Assembly (NCBI RefSeq): GCF_014646195.1
Contig: NZ_BMMZ01000001.1
Span: 186,001-250,000, forward strand
Direction: 5' to 3'
Source: Microlunatus endophyticus
Lineage (GTDB): Bacteria > Actinomycetota > Actinomycetes > Propionibacteriales > Propionibacteriaceae
Length of the DNA: 64,000 bases
Below are positions 55,228 to 63,534 of this stretch, piece by piece. A program made the translations under genes and the position numbers. Within the stretch, counting starts at the first letter, position 1, and each line of letters opens with the position of its first letter. Under the pieces are notes generated by a model. That model saw only the letters and a list, made by a program, of their open reading frames with translations, ran no database searches and was not told the DNA's origin.

Positions 55228-55912
55228 CCGCCTCCCGGTCGATCACGGCGGCCAGCAGGAAGAGGTAGCCGATCATGATCACGAATCCGGCTCGTTCCAG
55301 GAATCCGAAGGCCGCGATGCCTGAACCGGCGAAGGCCAGTGGCAGATGGATGGACAGGAAGATGCCGACCAGCGCCGCCAGACCGTAGGCCGACTGCCGG
55401 AGCCGGCGTGGCAGCCGGGTCCGCGGCTCGGTGATCGATCTCGACACCATCAGGCCGACGACCGGCAGGACGGCGAATGCGGTCCCGGCACAGATCCGGT
55501 GGATCGTGGAGCCGATCGTTGTCGCCGTGTCGGGCCGGCCCGTCCGGCACAGACCGACCATGATCAGCGCAAGGCTGAAGATCGCCATCGCGATGGCCGG
55601 CCAGGGGCCTCGTGCCAGACCGCCCCGATACATCCGGATCGTGATCAACGCCCCGAGCAGCGCCAGCAGCGATCCACCCGCCATGATCATCGCAGCGCCG
55701 CCGGGCACGAAGGCGTACCAGCTGATCGGGTCGGTCAGCGGGTTCACCACCCGGGCGCCGATCACATGCGCGATGATCATCGGGATCAGTGCGGCGGAGG
55801 ACAACAGGCCGACCAGCCGGATGCAGCGACCGGGACGGACGGGGATCGGGAGCGGCAGCTCGACGGCTGGTTCGGCAGCCGTCGTACGGTGATCAACAAG
55901 GAGTGCGAACAC
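55103..55912 (-). CDS. DUF998 family membrane protein
   Basis: The 269-residue protein has about six membrane segments and the DUF998 pattern NPLTDPISWYAFVPGGAAMIMAGGSLLALLGA at about residues 50-82, then TIHRICAGTAFAVLPVVGL and FLSIHLPLAFAGSGIAAFGFLERAG. I place the start at the GTG at 55912. The last 40 or so residues are hydrophilic, lie antisense to the conserved tail of the neighbouring gene and look non-native, so the original stop may have been lost by a small mutation. Function unknown. Confidence 0.62.
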   Translation of the reverse strand: MFALLVDHRTTAAEPAVELPLPIPVRPGRCIRLVGLLSSAALIPMIIAHVIGARVVNPLTDPISWYAFVPGGAAMIMAGGSLLALLGALITIRMYRGGLARGPWPAIAMAIFSLALIMVGLCRTGRPDTATTIGSTIHRICAGTAFAVLPVVGLMVSRSITEPRTRLPRRLRQSAYGLAALVGIFLSIHLPLAFAGSGIAAFGFLERAGFVIMIGYLFLLAAVIDREAVRTTPAALRSTARDPRGARTDRRPAPGPVDTSRSPVPTASR

Positions 55913-56047
55913 GACAATCAGCGTGCCGGTGCGGGCCGGTCCGGCGACATGAAGCTGTCGCGCCGATTGCTGCTGGGGACAGCCCCAGCAACGGGCTGGG
56001 ACCAGCCCGAGGGAATAGGCCGGGTGCCGGCTCGGTTGCCACGGGTT

Positions 56048-57085
56048 GTGAGATTGTCCGTACTCGACCTGATCCCGGTGCGCACCGGGCAAACCACGAG
56101 CCAGGCACTGCAGGCATCGGTCGCGCTTGCGCGCACCGCCGAAGCAGCCGGCTACCACCGCTACTGGGTGGCCGAGCACCACAACATGCCGGCCGTCGCG
56201 TCGACGAATCCGCCGGTGTTGATCGCTCTGCTGGCCTCGGCGACCGAGCGGATCCGGGTCGGGTCCGGCGGTGTGATGCTGCCCAACCATGCACCTTTGG
56301 TCGTCGCGGAGCAGTTCAGCCTGCTGGAGTCGGCCTTCCCGAGCCGAATCGACCTGGGGATCGGGCGAGCTCCCGGCTCGGACCCGGTGACCAACTGGGC
56401 ACTGCGTCACGGTGGTGGCGGCACGGAAGGGATCGTCGAGGAGTTCCCGACCCATGTCGCCAACCTGATCATGATGATGAGCCCGGAGGGTGTCGGCCTG
56501 GCGCTGCAGGATCGGACCTACGACCTGCACGCGACGCCGAAGGCGACCAGTATCCCCACCCTCTGGCTGCTGGGATCCTCCGACTACTCCGCCCGGCTGG
56601 CCGCCGAGCAAGGACTGCCGTACGTCTTCGCCCACCACTTCGCCGGCGAAGGCACCGCGCAGATGCTGCAGCTCTACCGCGACAACTTCAAGCCGTCCGA
56701 GCTGCTGGATGCGCCCCGGACCTTCCTGACCGCCAACGCGTCGGTGGCCGAGACCACCGAGGAGGCCGAGCGGCTGGCGCTTCCGCAACTGGTGCAGATG
56801 GCCGGGCTGCGGACCGGACGCCCGCTCAGCCCGCAGCTGACGGTCGAGGCCGCGGAGACCGACGACTACCTGCGCACGCAGGCTCTGCTGATCGAGCAGA
56901 TGCGAGGCAAGTGGGTGATCGGCGATCCGGGGATCGCGGCCAAGAAGTTGATCGCGCTGGCCGAAGAGTTCGGTGTCGACGAGGTGATGGTGAATCCGGT
57001 GGCCGGAGCATACGAAGACACTCCGGCCGATGCCGCCCCAGCCCGCGAACAGACGCTGCGGCTGCTGGCCGAAGCCGTCGACTGA
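56048..57085 (+). CDS. Luciferase-like flavin-dependent monooxygenase (LLM class)
   Basis: The 345-residue protein has the LLM beginning RLSVLDLIPVRTGQTTSQAL, RYWVAEHHNMPAVASTNPPVLI, VGSGGVMLPNHAPLVVAEQFSLL and RIDLGIGRAPGSDP. This is the MsnO8-like group, which uses reduced FMN. I choose the GTG at 56048 because the family begins MRLSVLDL; the longer frame upstream reads as non-coding. It is divergent from the DUF998 gene. The substrate is unknown. Confidence 0.9.
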   Translation: MRLSVLDLIPVRTGQTTSQALQASVALARTAEAAGYHRYWVAEHHNMPAVASTNPPVLIALLASATERIRVGSGGVMLPNHAPLVVAEQFSLLESAFPSRIDLGIGRAPGSDPVTNWALRHGGGGTEGIVEEFPTHVANLIMMMSPEGVGLALQDRTYDLHATPKATSIPTLWLLGSSDYSARLAAEQGLPYVFAHHFAGEGTAQMLQLYRDNFKPSELLDAPRTFLTANASVAETTEEAERLALPQLVQMAGLRTGRPLSPQLTVEAAETDDYLRTQALLIEQMRGKWVIGDPGIAAKKLIALAEEFGVDEVMVNPVAGAYEDTPADAAPAREQTLRLLAEAVD

Positions 57086-57095
57086 CGCCCATCGA

Positions 57096-57311
57096 TCAGC
57101 CTTCCGGCTCCAAACTCATCGGGCCGTAGACCAGGCGCTCGTCCTCGTACAAGGTGACGGAGTCCACCCCGGCCTGCATCAGGTCGGGGTAGACCTCGCC
57201 GAGCCAGCTCTCGGCATCGCCCTGGCTGGGGAACTGTTGATCAAGCCCCAGCTCGGCGGTGTCGATGGCGCCCGCGCCGGGACGGGCGGAGGGCTGCCAG
57301 TGCCAGCTCAT
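57096..57311 (-). CDS. Small conserved hypothetical protein
   Basis: The 71-residue acidic protein (SWHWQPSARPG at the start; QGDAESWLGEVYPDLMQAGVDSVTLYEDERLVYGPMSLEP later) resembles small conserved actinobacterial proteins, but I do not recognise a function. It starts 15 bp after the aldo/keto reductase stop on the same strand and may be co-transcribed. It is convergent with the luciferase-like gene. Confidence 0.68.
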   Translation of the reverse strand: MSWHWQPSARPGAGAIDTAELGLDQQFPSQGDAESWLGEVYPDLMQAGVDSVTLYEDERLVYGPMSLEPEG

Positions 57312-57326
57312 CGTCGGTACTCCTGA

Positions 57327-58337
57327 TCAGACCAGCCGGGTCTTCGGCGAGGTCTCGTAGGTACGCTGCGGGTCGCGCTCGACGGCGTCACCCAGCGCCT
57401 CGTCGATCCGGGCCAGCGTTTCCGCCGACAGCTTCTTGCCTGCTGCCGCGGCGTTGTCCTTGACCTGCTCCGGCTTGGAACCGCCGGTGATCGCGGTCGC
57501 GACGTTGTCGTTCTGCAGCACCCAGGCAACCGCCAGCTGGGCGGGGGACAGGCCCTCGTCGGCAGCGATCGGCAGCAGGTTCTGGATCCGCTCCAGCAGA
57601 TCGTCGGCCAGCAGCCGCTGGATGAAATTCGAGCCACCGTTGGGATCGGTGGCCCGGGATCCGGCGGGCGGCGGCTCGCCCGGCTTGTACTTGCCGGTCA
57701 GCACACCCTGGCCGATCGGGGAGAACACCACCTGGCTGATGCCGAGCTCCTTGGAGGTCGGCACGACCTCGCCCTCGATCACCCGGTAGATCATCGAGTA
57801 CTGCGGCTGGTTGCTGATCAGCTGGAATCCCAGCTCGGTGGCCAGCTTGTGGCCGGCACGGAGCTGGTCGGCGGTCCACTCGCTGACGCCGATGTAGAGC
57901 GCCTTGCCCTGCCGGACGATGTCGGCGAAGGCCTGCATCGTCTCCTCCAGCGGCGTCTCGTAATCGTACCGGTGGCACTGGTAGAGATCGACGTAGTCGG
58001 TCTTGAGCCGCTTCAGCGAGCCGTTGATCGACTCGGTGATGTGCTTGCGGGACAGGCCGGTGTCGTTCGGGCCCTTCGGGCCGGTCGGGAAGTAGACCTT
58101 GGTGAAGATCTCCAGGCTCTCCCGGCGCTGACCCTCCAGCGCGTCGCCGAGGATGACCTCGGCCGCTGTGTTGGCGTAGGTGTCGGCGGTGTCGAAGGTG
58201 GTGATGCCGGCGTCCAGCGCGGCGTTCACGCACAGCTTGGCCGCATCGGCCTCGACCTGCGACCCGTGGGTCACCCAGTTGCCGTAGCTGACCTCGGAGA
58301 TCTTCAGACCGCTGTTGCCGAGATAACGAAACTCCAT
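57327..58337 (-). CDS. Aldo/keto reductase (potassium-channel beta-subunit-like)
   Basis: The 336-residue protein has the AKR catalytic tetrad in place: Asp in FDTADTYAN, Tyr in the same segment, Lys in EIFTKVY and His in LYQCHRYDYE. GNSGLKISEVSYGNWVTHG at the start and the NADPH-binding PSPIGQG-like segment (FSPIGQGVLTGKYKPG) place it in the AKR group with Kv-beta-like and YghZ-like members. It reduces aldehydes or ketones with NADPH; the natural substrate is unknown. Confidence 0.92.
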   Translation of the reverse strand: MEFRYLGNSGLKISEVSYGNWVTHGSQVEADAAKLCVNAALDAGITTFDTADTYANTAAEVILGDALEGQRRESLEIFTKVYFPTGPKGPNDTGLSRKHITESINGSLKRLKTDYVDLYQCHRYDYETPLEETMQAFADIVRQGKALYIGVSEWTADQLRAGHKLATELGFQLISNQPQYSMIYRVIEGEVVPTSKELGISQVVFSPIGQGVLTGKYKPGEPPPAGSRATDPNGGSNFIQRLLADDLLERIQNLLPIAADEGLSPAQLAVAWVLQNDNVATAITGGSKPEQVKDNAAAAGKKLSAETLARIDEALGDAVERDPQRTYETSPKTRLV

Positions 58338-58641
58338 CGGATTCCTTGTCTTGATTGCGACGGTGGGCCGGGCTCGCCACCCACCCTATCCGAGCCGCTA
58401 CGGCACTGATCGGGGCGGCCGGGCAGGGTTCTTTGCGGTTCGGCTGCGGAGGCAGGTCCGGTCTGTCACATCGACGCCGCAGGTCGCTACCTGGCCATCC
58501 GGGCTATCGATGTACAGATCGCGTACTTCGACTCGCCGCCGGTGCTGCTCACCATGCGCGCGGATCTGGAGTCCTGGACAGGAGGGTGACTCCGGGACTT
58601 AGGGATATCGTGCTCAGAAAGTTCAGAGCCCGAGGTAGGAC
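58338..58641. other. 304-bp gap with a possible gene remnant
   Basis: No complete gene is evident. One frame (58410-58589, plus strand) reads with coding-like codon use, including CHIDAAGRYLAIRAIDVQIA and FDSPPVLLTMRADLESWTGG, and ends at a TGA, but it lacks an ATG or GTG and is preceded by a stop at 58407. It may be the 3' remnant of a lost gene. The last 50 bp before the ROK gene contain no obvious promoter. Confidence 0.35.
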
Positions 58642-59868
58642 ATGAAGGATTCGGTATCGCCGGTGCCACGCAGCCGGAGGGGGAGGTCCTTCGCGGAGAC
58701 TCGGGGCGCGATTCTCGATCTGATCCGTTCCAGCGGAGAGATCTCGCGTGGGGAGCTGGCTCGGCGGTCCGCGCTCACCGAGGCGACGATTTCCAAGGCC
58801 GTGAAGGTGCTGCTCGCCGAGAAGGTCATCGTTGAGGCCGGGTACGCCGAGTCGACCGGCGGCAAGCGGCCGACTCTGCTGAGACTCGTGAATTCCGGAC
58901 GCTGGGCCGTGGGCGTCATCCTCGATCACTTCCGCATCGTCGCGACCCTGTGCGGCATCGATGGGAGCCAGGTGGCTTCCATCGAGATCCCGGGGGCCGG
59001 CGAGGACGATGCCGAGACAGTCCTGCTGAGGGTGACTGACGAGGTGCTTCGACTGCTGTCCCGCAACGACGTTGCGAAGGATGCGGTGATCGGCCTCGGG
59101 ATCGCCGTATCGGGTCGACGCATCGAGCACTTCGAATCCGGAACTGCGCCGCTCGAAGCGTGGTGGCAGCAGCCCTTCGTCGCCGGAAGGCTGGAGCAAC
59201 TCACCGGGCTGGAGGTCCTGCAGGAGAACGACGCGAACTGCGCCGCGCTCGGAGAGTTCTGGTCCGGACGGGTGCCGGACGATCGGGACTTCGCGTTGGT
59301 CTACCTGGCTGACGGCGTCGGCGTCGGATTGATCATCAACGGAGACGCCTACCGAGGCCGGTCCGGTCACTTCGGGGAGATCGGGCACAGCTTCGTGGAC
59401 CCGGCCGCCCGGCCCTGTTGGTGCGGATCCTTCGGCTGCTTGAACACCGTGGGGACTCCGCAGGCGATCGCCCAGGCCGTGCTGGACTCCCCGGGCAGGC
59501 GTACCGAATGGGGTCTCGCGGACGATGAATCCCCGGCGGTCACCTATTCGAAGGTGGCGTCCCTGGCTCGAGCGGGTGAGCCGGTGGCCAAGCAGGCGGT
59601 CGAAGAGGCGGCGGGATTCCTCGCCACGGCGGTGGTCAGCCTGGTGAACATCGTGGATCTCGACCGCATCATCCTCGCCGGGCCCGGCCTTTCGGTCGGC
59701 GCCGACGAGTATTTCGCAGCGGTTCAGGAACGAGTCAGGTCGACGTACATGAGCTCGATCCATCCGGTCGAAGTGGAGTTGCGGGAGGCGAGCGCAGACA
59801 TCGCGGCGCTCGGAGCGGCCGCGTTGGTGCTGCATCGACGCCTCACCCCGCAGCTCAACACGCAGTAG
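58642..59868 (+). CDS. ROK-family transcriptional regulator
   Basis: The 408-residue protein has an N-terminal winged helix (EISRGELARRSALTEATISKAVKVLLAEKVI, then GGKRPTLLRL) and a ROK sugar-binding domain. The domain shows GLGIAVSGR, a catalytic-type NDANCAALGE, and the zinc motif GHSFVDPAARPCWCGSFGCLNTVG with its three Cys. It probably represses the adjacent sugar ABC operon and is released by a sugar or sugar phosphate (inference from position). It lies 147 bp upstream of the binding-protein gene. Confidence 0.93.
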   Translation: MKDSVSPVPRSRRGRSFAETRGAILDLIRSSGEISRGELARRSALTEATISKAVKVLLAEKVIVEAGYAESTGGKRPTLLRLVNSGRWAVGVILDHFRIVATLCGIDGSQVASIEIPGAGEDDAETVLLRVTDEVLRLLSRNDVAKDAVIGLGIAVSGRRIEHFESGTAPLEAWWQQPFVAGRLEQLTGLEVLQENDANCAALGEFWSGRVPDDRDFALVYLADGVGVGLIINGDAYRGRSGHFGEIGHSFVDPAARPCWCGSFGCLNTVGTPQAIAQAVLDSPGRRTEWGLADDESPAVTYSKVASLARAGEPVAKQAVEEAAGFLATAVVSLVNIVDLDRIILAGPGLSVGADEYFAAVQERVRSTYMSSIHPVEVELREASADIAALGAAALVLHRRLTPQLNTQ

Positions 59869-59905
59869 CCCAACGGCGGTTGGCACCGCGCACCGTCACA
59901 CCCAA

Positions 59906-59978
59906 CTAACTTTCTTGACTATCTATTGCTAAGTCCGCGGGATCTCGCTTAATCTGCCGTCAGTTCCAGTGTCGGAAC
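59906..59978 (+). promoter_or_regulatory. Candidate promoter/operator region of the sugar operon
   Basis: An AT-rich stretch (about 59906-59936, containing TTGACT at 59915) stands out in the 147-bp gap between the ROK gene and the binding-protein gene. A short inverted repeat, GTTCC-N6-GGAAC, lies at 59963-59978. The two may be ROK-binding or promoter elements; the sites are proposals only. Confidence 0.35.
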
Positions 59979-60015
59979 GCCGGGCCAGCCGGCATCTCAC
60001 AAGGGAGAACCAACG

Positions 60016-61398
60016 ATGTTTCCTCGCTTGAAGCACATCCGGGCCGTGCTCGCAGGCACCACCGTCCTTGCCGTGACTGCGATGACCTTCGCCGGGTGTG
60101 GGCCGTCCAAGAGCACCTCCGACGGAGGTTCAGCCACCAGCGGCACCCTCAACTGGTGGAGCTGGACCCCGGACAATGACCTTGCCGAGCGCGAGATCGC
60201 GGCGTTCAACAAGGTCTATCCGAACATCAAGGTGACGTACAAGAAGATCAACAGCGATCAGCTGGCGGCGGTCCTGCGGCCGGCGCTCGCCTCGAACGAC
60301 GGACCTGACGTGTTCACCGTCAATGCCAGCGGATCGCACTCGGCCCAGGCTTTCGCCCCGTACGCCTACGACCTCACACCGGCCATGAAGAAGCTGCTGG
60401 GCGACGACTGGAAGTCCAAAGTCTTTGCACCCGGAGCCAACGCCTTCACCGTCAAGGGCCGACTTGTCGCTGCGGAGTGGGCCAAGGTCGGCGCGGGCAT
60501 GATGTGGATCAACCAGGATATGTTCGACAAGTACGGCCTGAAGCCGCCGACGAACCTGGCGGAGTGGAAGACCCTGTGCGCCACCTTCCGGTCCAAGGGC
60601 CTCGGCTGCTTCCAGGAGGGCCTGGCGTCGACGTCGAGTTTCGGCACCGACACCCTGCATTCGCTGGTCAACAACGTCGACCCGAACGCCTGGCCGAATG
60701 CGCTGTCCGGTAAGGGAAAGTGGAATTCGCCCGCTTTCGTCACGGCGCTGCAGGAGCTCAGGACGTTGCAGGACGAGGGGATTCTGGACAAGGGTGCGGT
60801 GGGCGTACAGCAGTACCCCGATGTGAACAACGCCTTCCTGTCCGGGAAGGTCCCGATGGTCCAGATGGGCACCTGGTACTCGCAGTACGCCACCAACGAC
60901 AGCCTCGACGCCGCCTTGGAAGGGGCGGGTGTGCCGGCCGGTTCGAAGAAGGTCACCATCATGCCGGTTCCGTTCCCGGACGTCAGCGGGAAAGGCATCC
61001 CGATGACGGTCTACTCCGACCCGGATGCCGGACAGGCCGTGAATCTGAAGTCCAAGCACCTGAACGCAGCCGTCACCTTTGCACTGTGGCTCGGCAACAC
61101 GCCTGAGGGTGCCCACGTCGTGGCGAACAACCTTGACGAGTTCCCGACTCTGAAAGGCAAGGACGTCGGCCCGCAGTGGGACAAGGTCAGCCTGGTGAAT
61201 CCGAAGGCCCAGCTGTCCGTGCTCCAGGCACAGGAGAAGCAACTCGAGGAGTCGACGGCGCCGCGCAACATCGGTATGTCAGCAGAGGTGAGCCAGGCGC
61301 TGATCGATGCAGAACAAGCCATGGTCAACAGCTCGAAGAGTGCGAAGCAGGTTGCTGACACGATCCAGGCGGCGGCGGATTCCGGTCAGGTCCACTAG
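60016..61398 (+). CDS. Sugar ABC transporter substrate-binding lipoprotein
   Basis: The 460-residue protein begins with a lipoprotein signal (hydrophobic 10-24, then TFAGC with Cys28), followed by the extracellular family-1 binding fold: TLNWWSWTPDNDLAEREIAAFN, DVFTVNASG, WINQDMFDKYGLKPPTNLAEWK, and SGKVPMVQMGTWY. This is the outside recognition component for the two permeases that follow 18 bp later. GGGAGAA precedes the ATG. An ATPase gene is not in the operon, so a shared MsiK-type ATPase is likely (inference). Confidence 0.94.
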   Translation: MFPRLKHIRAVLAGTTVLAVTAMTFAGCGPSKSTSDGGSATSGTLNWWSWTPDNDLAEREIAAFNKVYPNIKVTYKKINSDQLAAVLRPALASNDGPDVFTVNASGSHSAQAFAPYAYDLTPAMKKLLGDDWKSKVFAPGANAFTVKGRLVAAEWAKVGAGMMWINQDMFDKYGLKPPTNLAEWKTLCATFRSKGLGCFQEGLASTSSFGTDTLHSLVNNVDPNAWPNALSGKGKWNSPAFVTALQELRTLQDEGILDKGAVGVQQYPDVNNAFLSGKVPMVQMGTWYSQYATNDSLDAALEGAGVPAGSKKVTIMPVPFPDVSGKGIPMTVYSDPDAGQAVNLKSKHLNAAVTFALWLGNTPEGAHVVANNLDEFPTLKGKDVGPQWDKVSLVNPKAQLSVLQAQEKQLEESTAPRNIGMSAEVSQALIDAEQAMVNSSKSAKQVADTIQAAADSGQVH

Positions 61399-61416
61399 GC
61401 GCCGGAGATCCGTGAC

Positions 61417-62322
61417 ATGACTGCTCGTACGCCCGGCTCCACCGGGCGGCGGCTGAAGTCGCCGCCCGGCTGGCCGTGGATCCTCCCCGCGCTGATCTTC
61501 TCGGTGGGAACCCTGTACTACTGCATCGGCTACACCGGCTACATCTCCACCCTCGACTGGGACGGCACCAGCCCGTTGCAGCAGTCGGTCGGCGTCGAGA
61601 ACTTCGTGCACCTGTTCCACGACCCGATCTTCTGGCGATCGATCATCCACACCGTGATCTTCGCCGTGTCGACCTTCGTGATGCAGGTGGTGCTCGGCCT
61701 GGTTTTCGCTTGCCTGCTGCATTCCAAGCTCTACCTGCGCACCTTCTACAAGGTGTTGATCTTCATCCCGGTCGTGTTGGCGACGGCCACGGTGGCGCCG
61801 GTGTTCCGCCAGATCTTCGCCGCCGACGGTGTGCTGAACGACATCCTGCAGGCGGTCGGGCTCGACAGCCTTGCCCGGCCGTGGATGGCCAACGGAGCCT
61901 TCGCTCTGATCATCGTGATCATGGTCCATGTCTGGCAGTCCACGGGCGTGACCTTCGTGTTGTACTACGCAGCGGTCGGCCAGGTCGATCCGGAGACGAT
62001 CGAAGCCGCTCGCATCGACGGGGCGGGGAATCTGCGGATCATCGGCTCCATCATCTGGCCGAGTGTCAGGGGCACGACGATTGCGATCGCCATTCTCACG
62101 GCGATCGGGTCACTCAAGACCTTCGACATCCCGTTCCTGGTCACCGGTGGCGGACCGAGCTATGCCACCGAATTCCTCGGAACCTTGATCTACCGGGTCA
62201 GCGTCTCGTACGCGCAAGTCGGCTACGGCGCCGCAATCTCGATCGTCCTGCTCGTGCTGGCCATCGTCGCGGCGATCATCATCAACACGGGTGGACGAAG
62301 AGGGGAGCGGGCCGATGTTTGA
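61417..62322 (+). CDS. Sugar ABC transporter permease, MalF-like
   Basis: The 301-residue permease has six membrane segments and the EAA loop EAARIDGAGNLRIIGSIIWPSV that contacts the ATPase. An N-terminal helix at about 18-40 and TGGGPSYATEFLGTLIYR late in the protein are typical of MalF-type subunits. It overlaps the next permease gene by 8 bp. The sugar cannot be told from the sequence. Confidence 0.93.
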   Translation: MTARTPGSTGRRLKSPPGWPWILPALIFSVGTLYYCIGYTGYISTLDWDGTSPLQQSVGVENFVHLFHDPIFWRSIIHTVIFAVSTFVMQVVLGLVFACLLHSKLYLRTFYKVLIFIPVVLATATVAPVFRQIFAADGVLNDILQAVGLDSLARPWMANGAFALIIVIMVHVWQSTGVTFVLYYAAVGQVDPETIEAARIDGAGNLRIIGSIIWPSVRGTTIAIAILTAIGSLKTFDIPFLVTGGGPSYATEFLGTLIYRVSVSYAQVGYGAAISIVLLVLAIVAAIIINTGGRRGERADV

Positions 62323-63103
62323 GATCCGCCGCACATCCACCCGGGTCTGGCTGCAGATCCTGCTCTCGGTCCTGGTGATCCCGTTCGTATTCCCTCTGGT
62401 GGCGATGGTGCAGGGATCGCTCGCGGGCCAGGGGTGGGGCAACTACGCCACCGTGCTCTCCCTTCCCCTGCTGCCGGGCTTCTTCGTGAACAGCGCGATC
62501 ATCGCCGCCGCGGTGATCGTTCTCGTGCTGATCTGCACCATGACTGCATCGTTCGGGTTCTCGAAGTTGCGCATTCCCGGCAAGGAAATCTTCTTCTGGG
62601 CCCTGCTCGCCTGCCTCACGTTGCCGGGCGTCGTCCTGCTGGCCCCGCTGTTCGCCACAGTGACCCGGCTCGGCGCCTACAACACCCTGTGGGCGGTGAT
62701 CGTCCCTGTTGCCGCGCTGCAGGTGCCGTTCACCGTGTTGCTGGCACGCAACTTCGTCGACGGCATTCCTGATCAGCTGATCGAGGCGGCACGTGTTGAC
62801 GGAGCGAACGTCCTGAAGATCTTCTGGCACGTCATGCTGCCGCTCACGAGGCCGATCATCGCTGCCGTCGGCGTATTGGTCTTCATCAACTCCTGGAACG
62901 AATATCTGTTCCCACTTCTCTTCCTGCAGAGCCCGGAGCAGCAGACCGTCACCCTGGTGCCGTCGTACTTCATCGGCCAGTACAACAACGATCAGACGAA
63001 GGTCCTGGCGTCGGCGGTCGTCGTCGGCTTGCCCATCGTGATTGCGTACATCTTTTTGCAGAGGTTCTTCGAACGAGGACTCGCCGCCGGCGCACTCAAG
63101 TAG
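62315..63103 (+). CDS. Sugar ABC transporter permease, MalG-like
   Basis: The 262-residue permease has six membrane segments and the EAA loop EAARVDGANVLKIFWHVMLP, with NSWNEYLFPLLFL near the end as in MalG-type subunits. I use the ATG at 62315 (MFEIRR) with AGGGGAG upstream; a GTG at 62291 would add eight residues. It is the last permease of the operon; the tautomerase gene follows after 47 bp. Confidence 0.93.
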   Translation: MFEIRRTSTRVWLQILLSVLVIPFVFPLVAMVQGSLAGQGWGNYATVLSLPLLPGFFVNSAIIAAAVIVLVLICTMTASFGFSKLRIPGKEIFFWALLACLTLPGVVLLAPLFATVTRLGAYNTLWAVIVPVAALQVPFTVLLARNFVDGIPDQLIEAARVDGANVLKIFWHVMLPLTRPIIAAVGVLVFINSWNEYLFPLLFLQSPEQQTVTLVPSYFIGQYNNDQTKVLASAVVVGLPIVIAYIFLQRFFERGLAAGALK

Positions 63104-63150
63104 CACCACCCATTCACCATCACCTGCCGATCCCACAGGAGGGACGACCC

Positions 63151-63519
63151 TTGCCTCACGCACGCATCGATCTGCACAAGGTCCACCAGCCCCGGCTCAA
63201 GGAGTTCAGCGACGCCATCCTGGAGGGGATGGTGACCGGGCTCGGCATGCCCAGGGACGACCTTTTCCAGATCTTCCGACTGCACGAGCCGGGCGAGCTC
63301 GTGTTCTCGCCGACCCATCCCTACCACCAGCGCGACGACATCATCTTCATCGAGCTGCTGGCGCAGGTCGGCTACAGTGACGAACTCAAGCAGGCGGCGA
63401 TGGGCGCGATCGCCGATGAACTCGCCAAGCTCGGCATCAAACGCGACAACGTGCTGCTGATGGTCGTCGAGGTTCACGGAGCGGCCTGGCTGGCCGCCGG
63501 CCCCGACGCCGCGGCATAA
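63151..63519 (+). CDS. Tautomerase-family protein (Tautomerase_2-like)
   Basis: The 122-residue protein is read from a TTG at 63151, behind AGGAGGG. The start matters because the second residue is Pro, and family enzymes use that Pro as N-terminal catalytic base once Met is removed. The body (DAILEGMVTGLGMPRDDLFQIF, DIIFIELLAQVG, GIKRDNVLLMVVEVHGAAW) fits the malonate-semialdehyde-decarboxylase/4-oxalocrotonate tautomerase group. In this operon it may process a sugar or keto-acid intermediate (inference). Confidence 0.85.
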   Translation: MPHARIDLHKVHQPRLKEFSDAILEGMVTGLGMPRDDLFQIFRLHEPGELVFSPTHPYHQRDDIIFIELLAQVGYSDELKQAAMGAIADELAKLGIKRDNVLLMVVEVHGAAWLAAGPDAAA

Positions 63520-63534
63520 GGGAGGGCTGTCGTC

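Noticed and set aside
58351..58645. Two short plus-strand frames in the gap before the ROK gene
   Set aside because: Their amino acid composition is Arg/Ser-rich with poor codon bias; the frame at 58410-58589 looks more coding-like.
59915..59955. A classical sigma-70 promoter (TTGACT ... TAATCT) upstream of the binding-protein gene
   Set aside because: The spacing is 29 bp, far longer than usual, so I kept the region only as a low-confidence regulatory feature.
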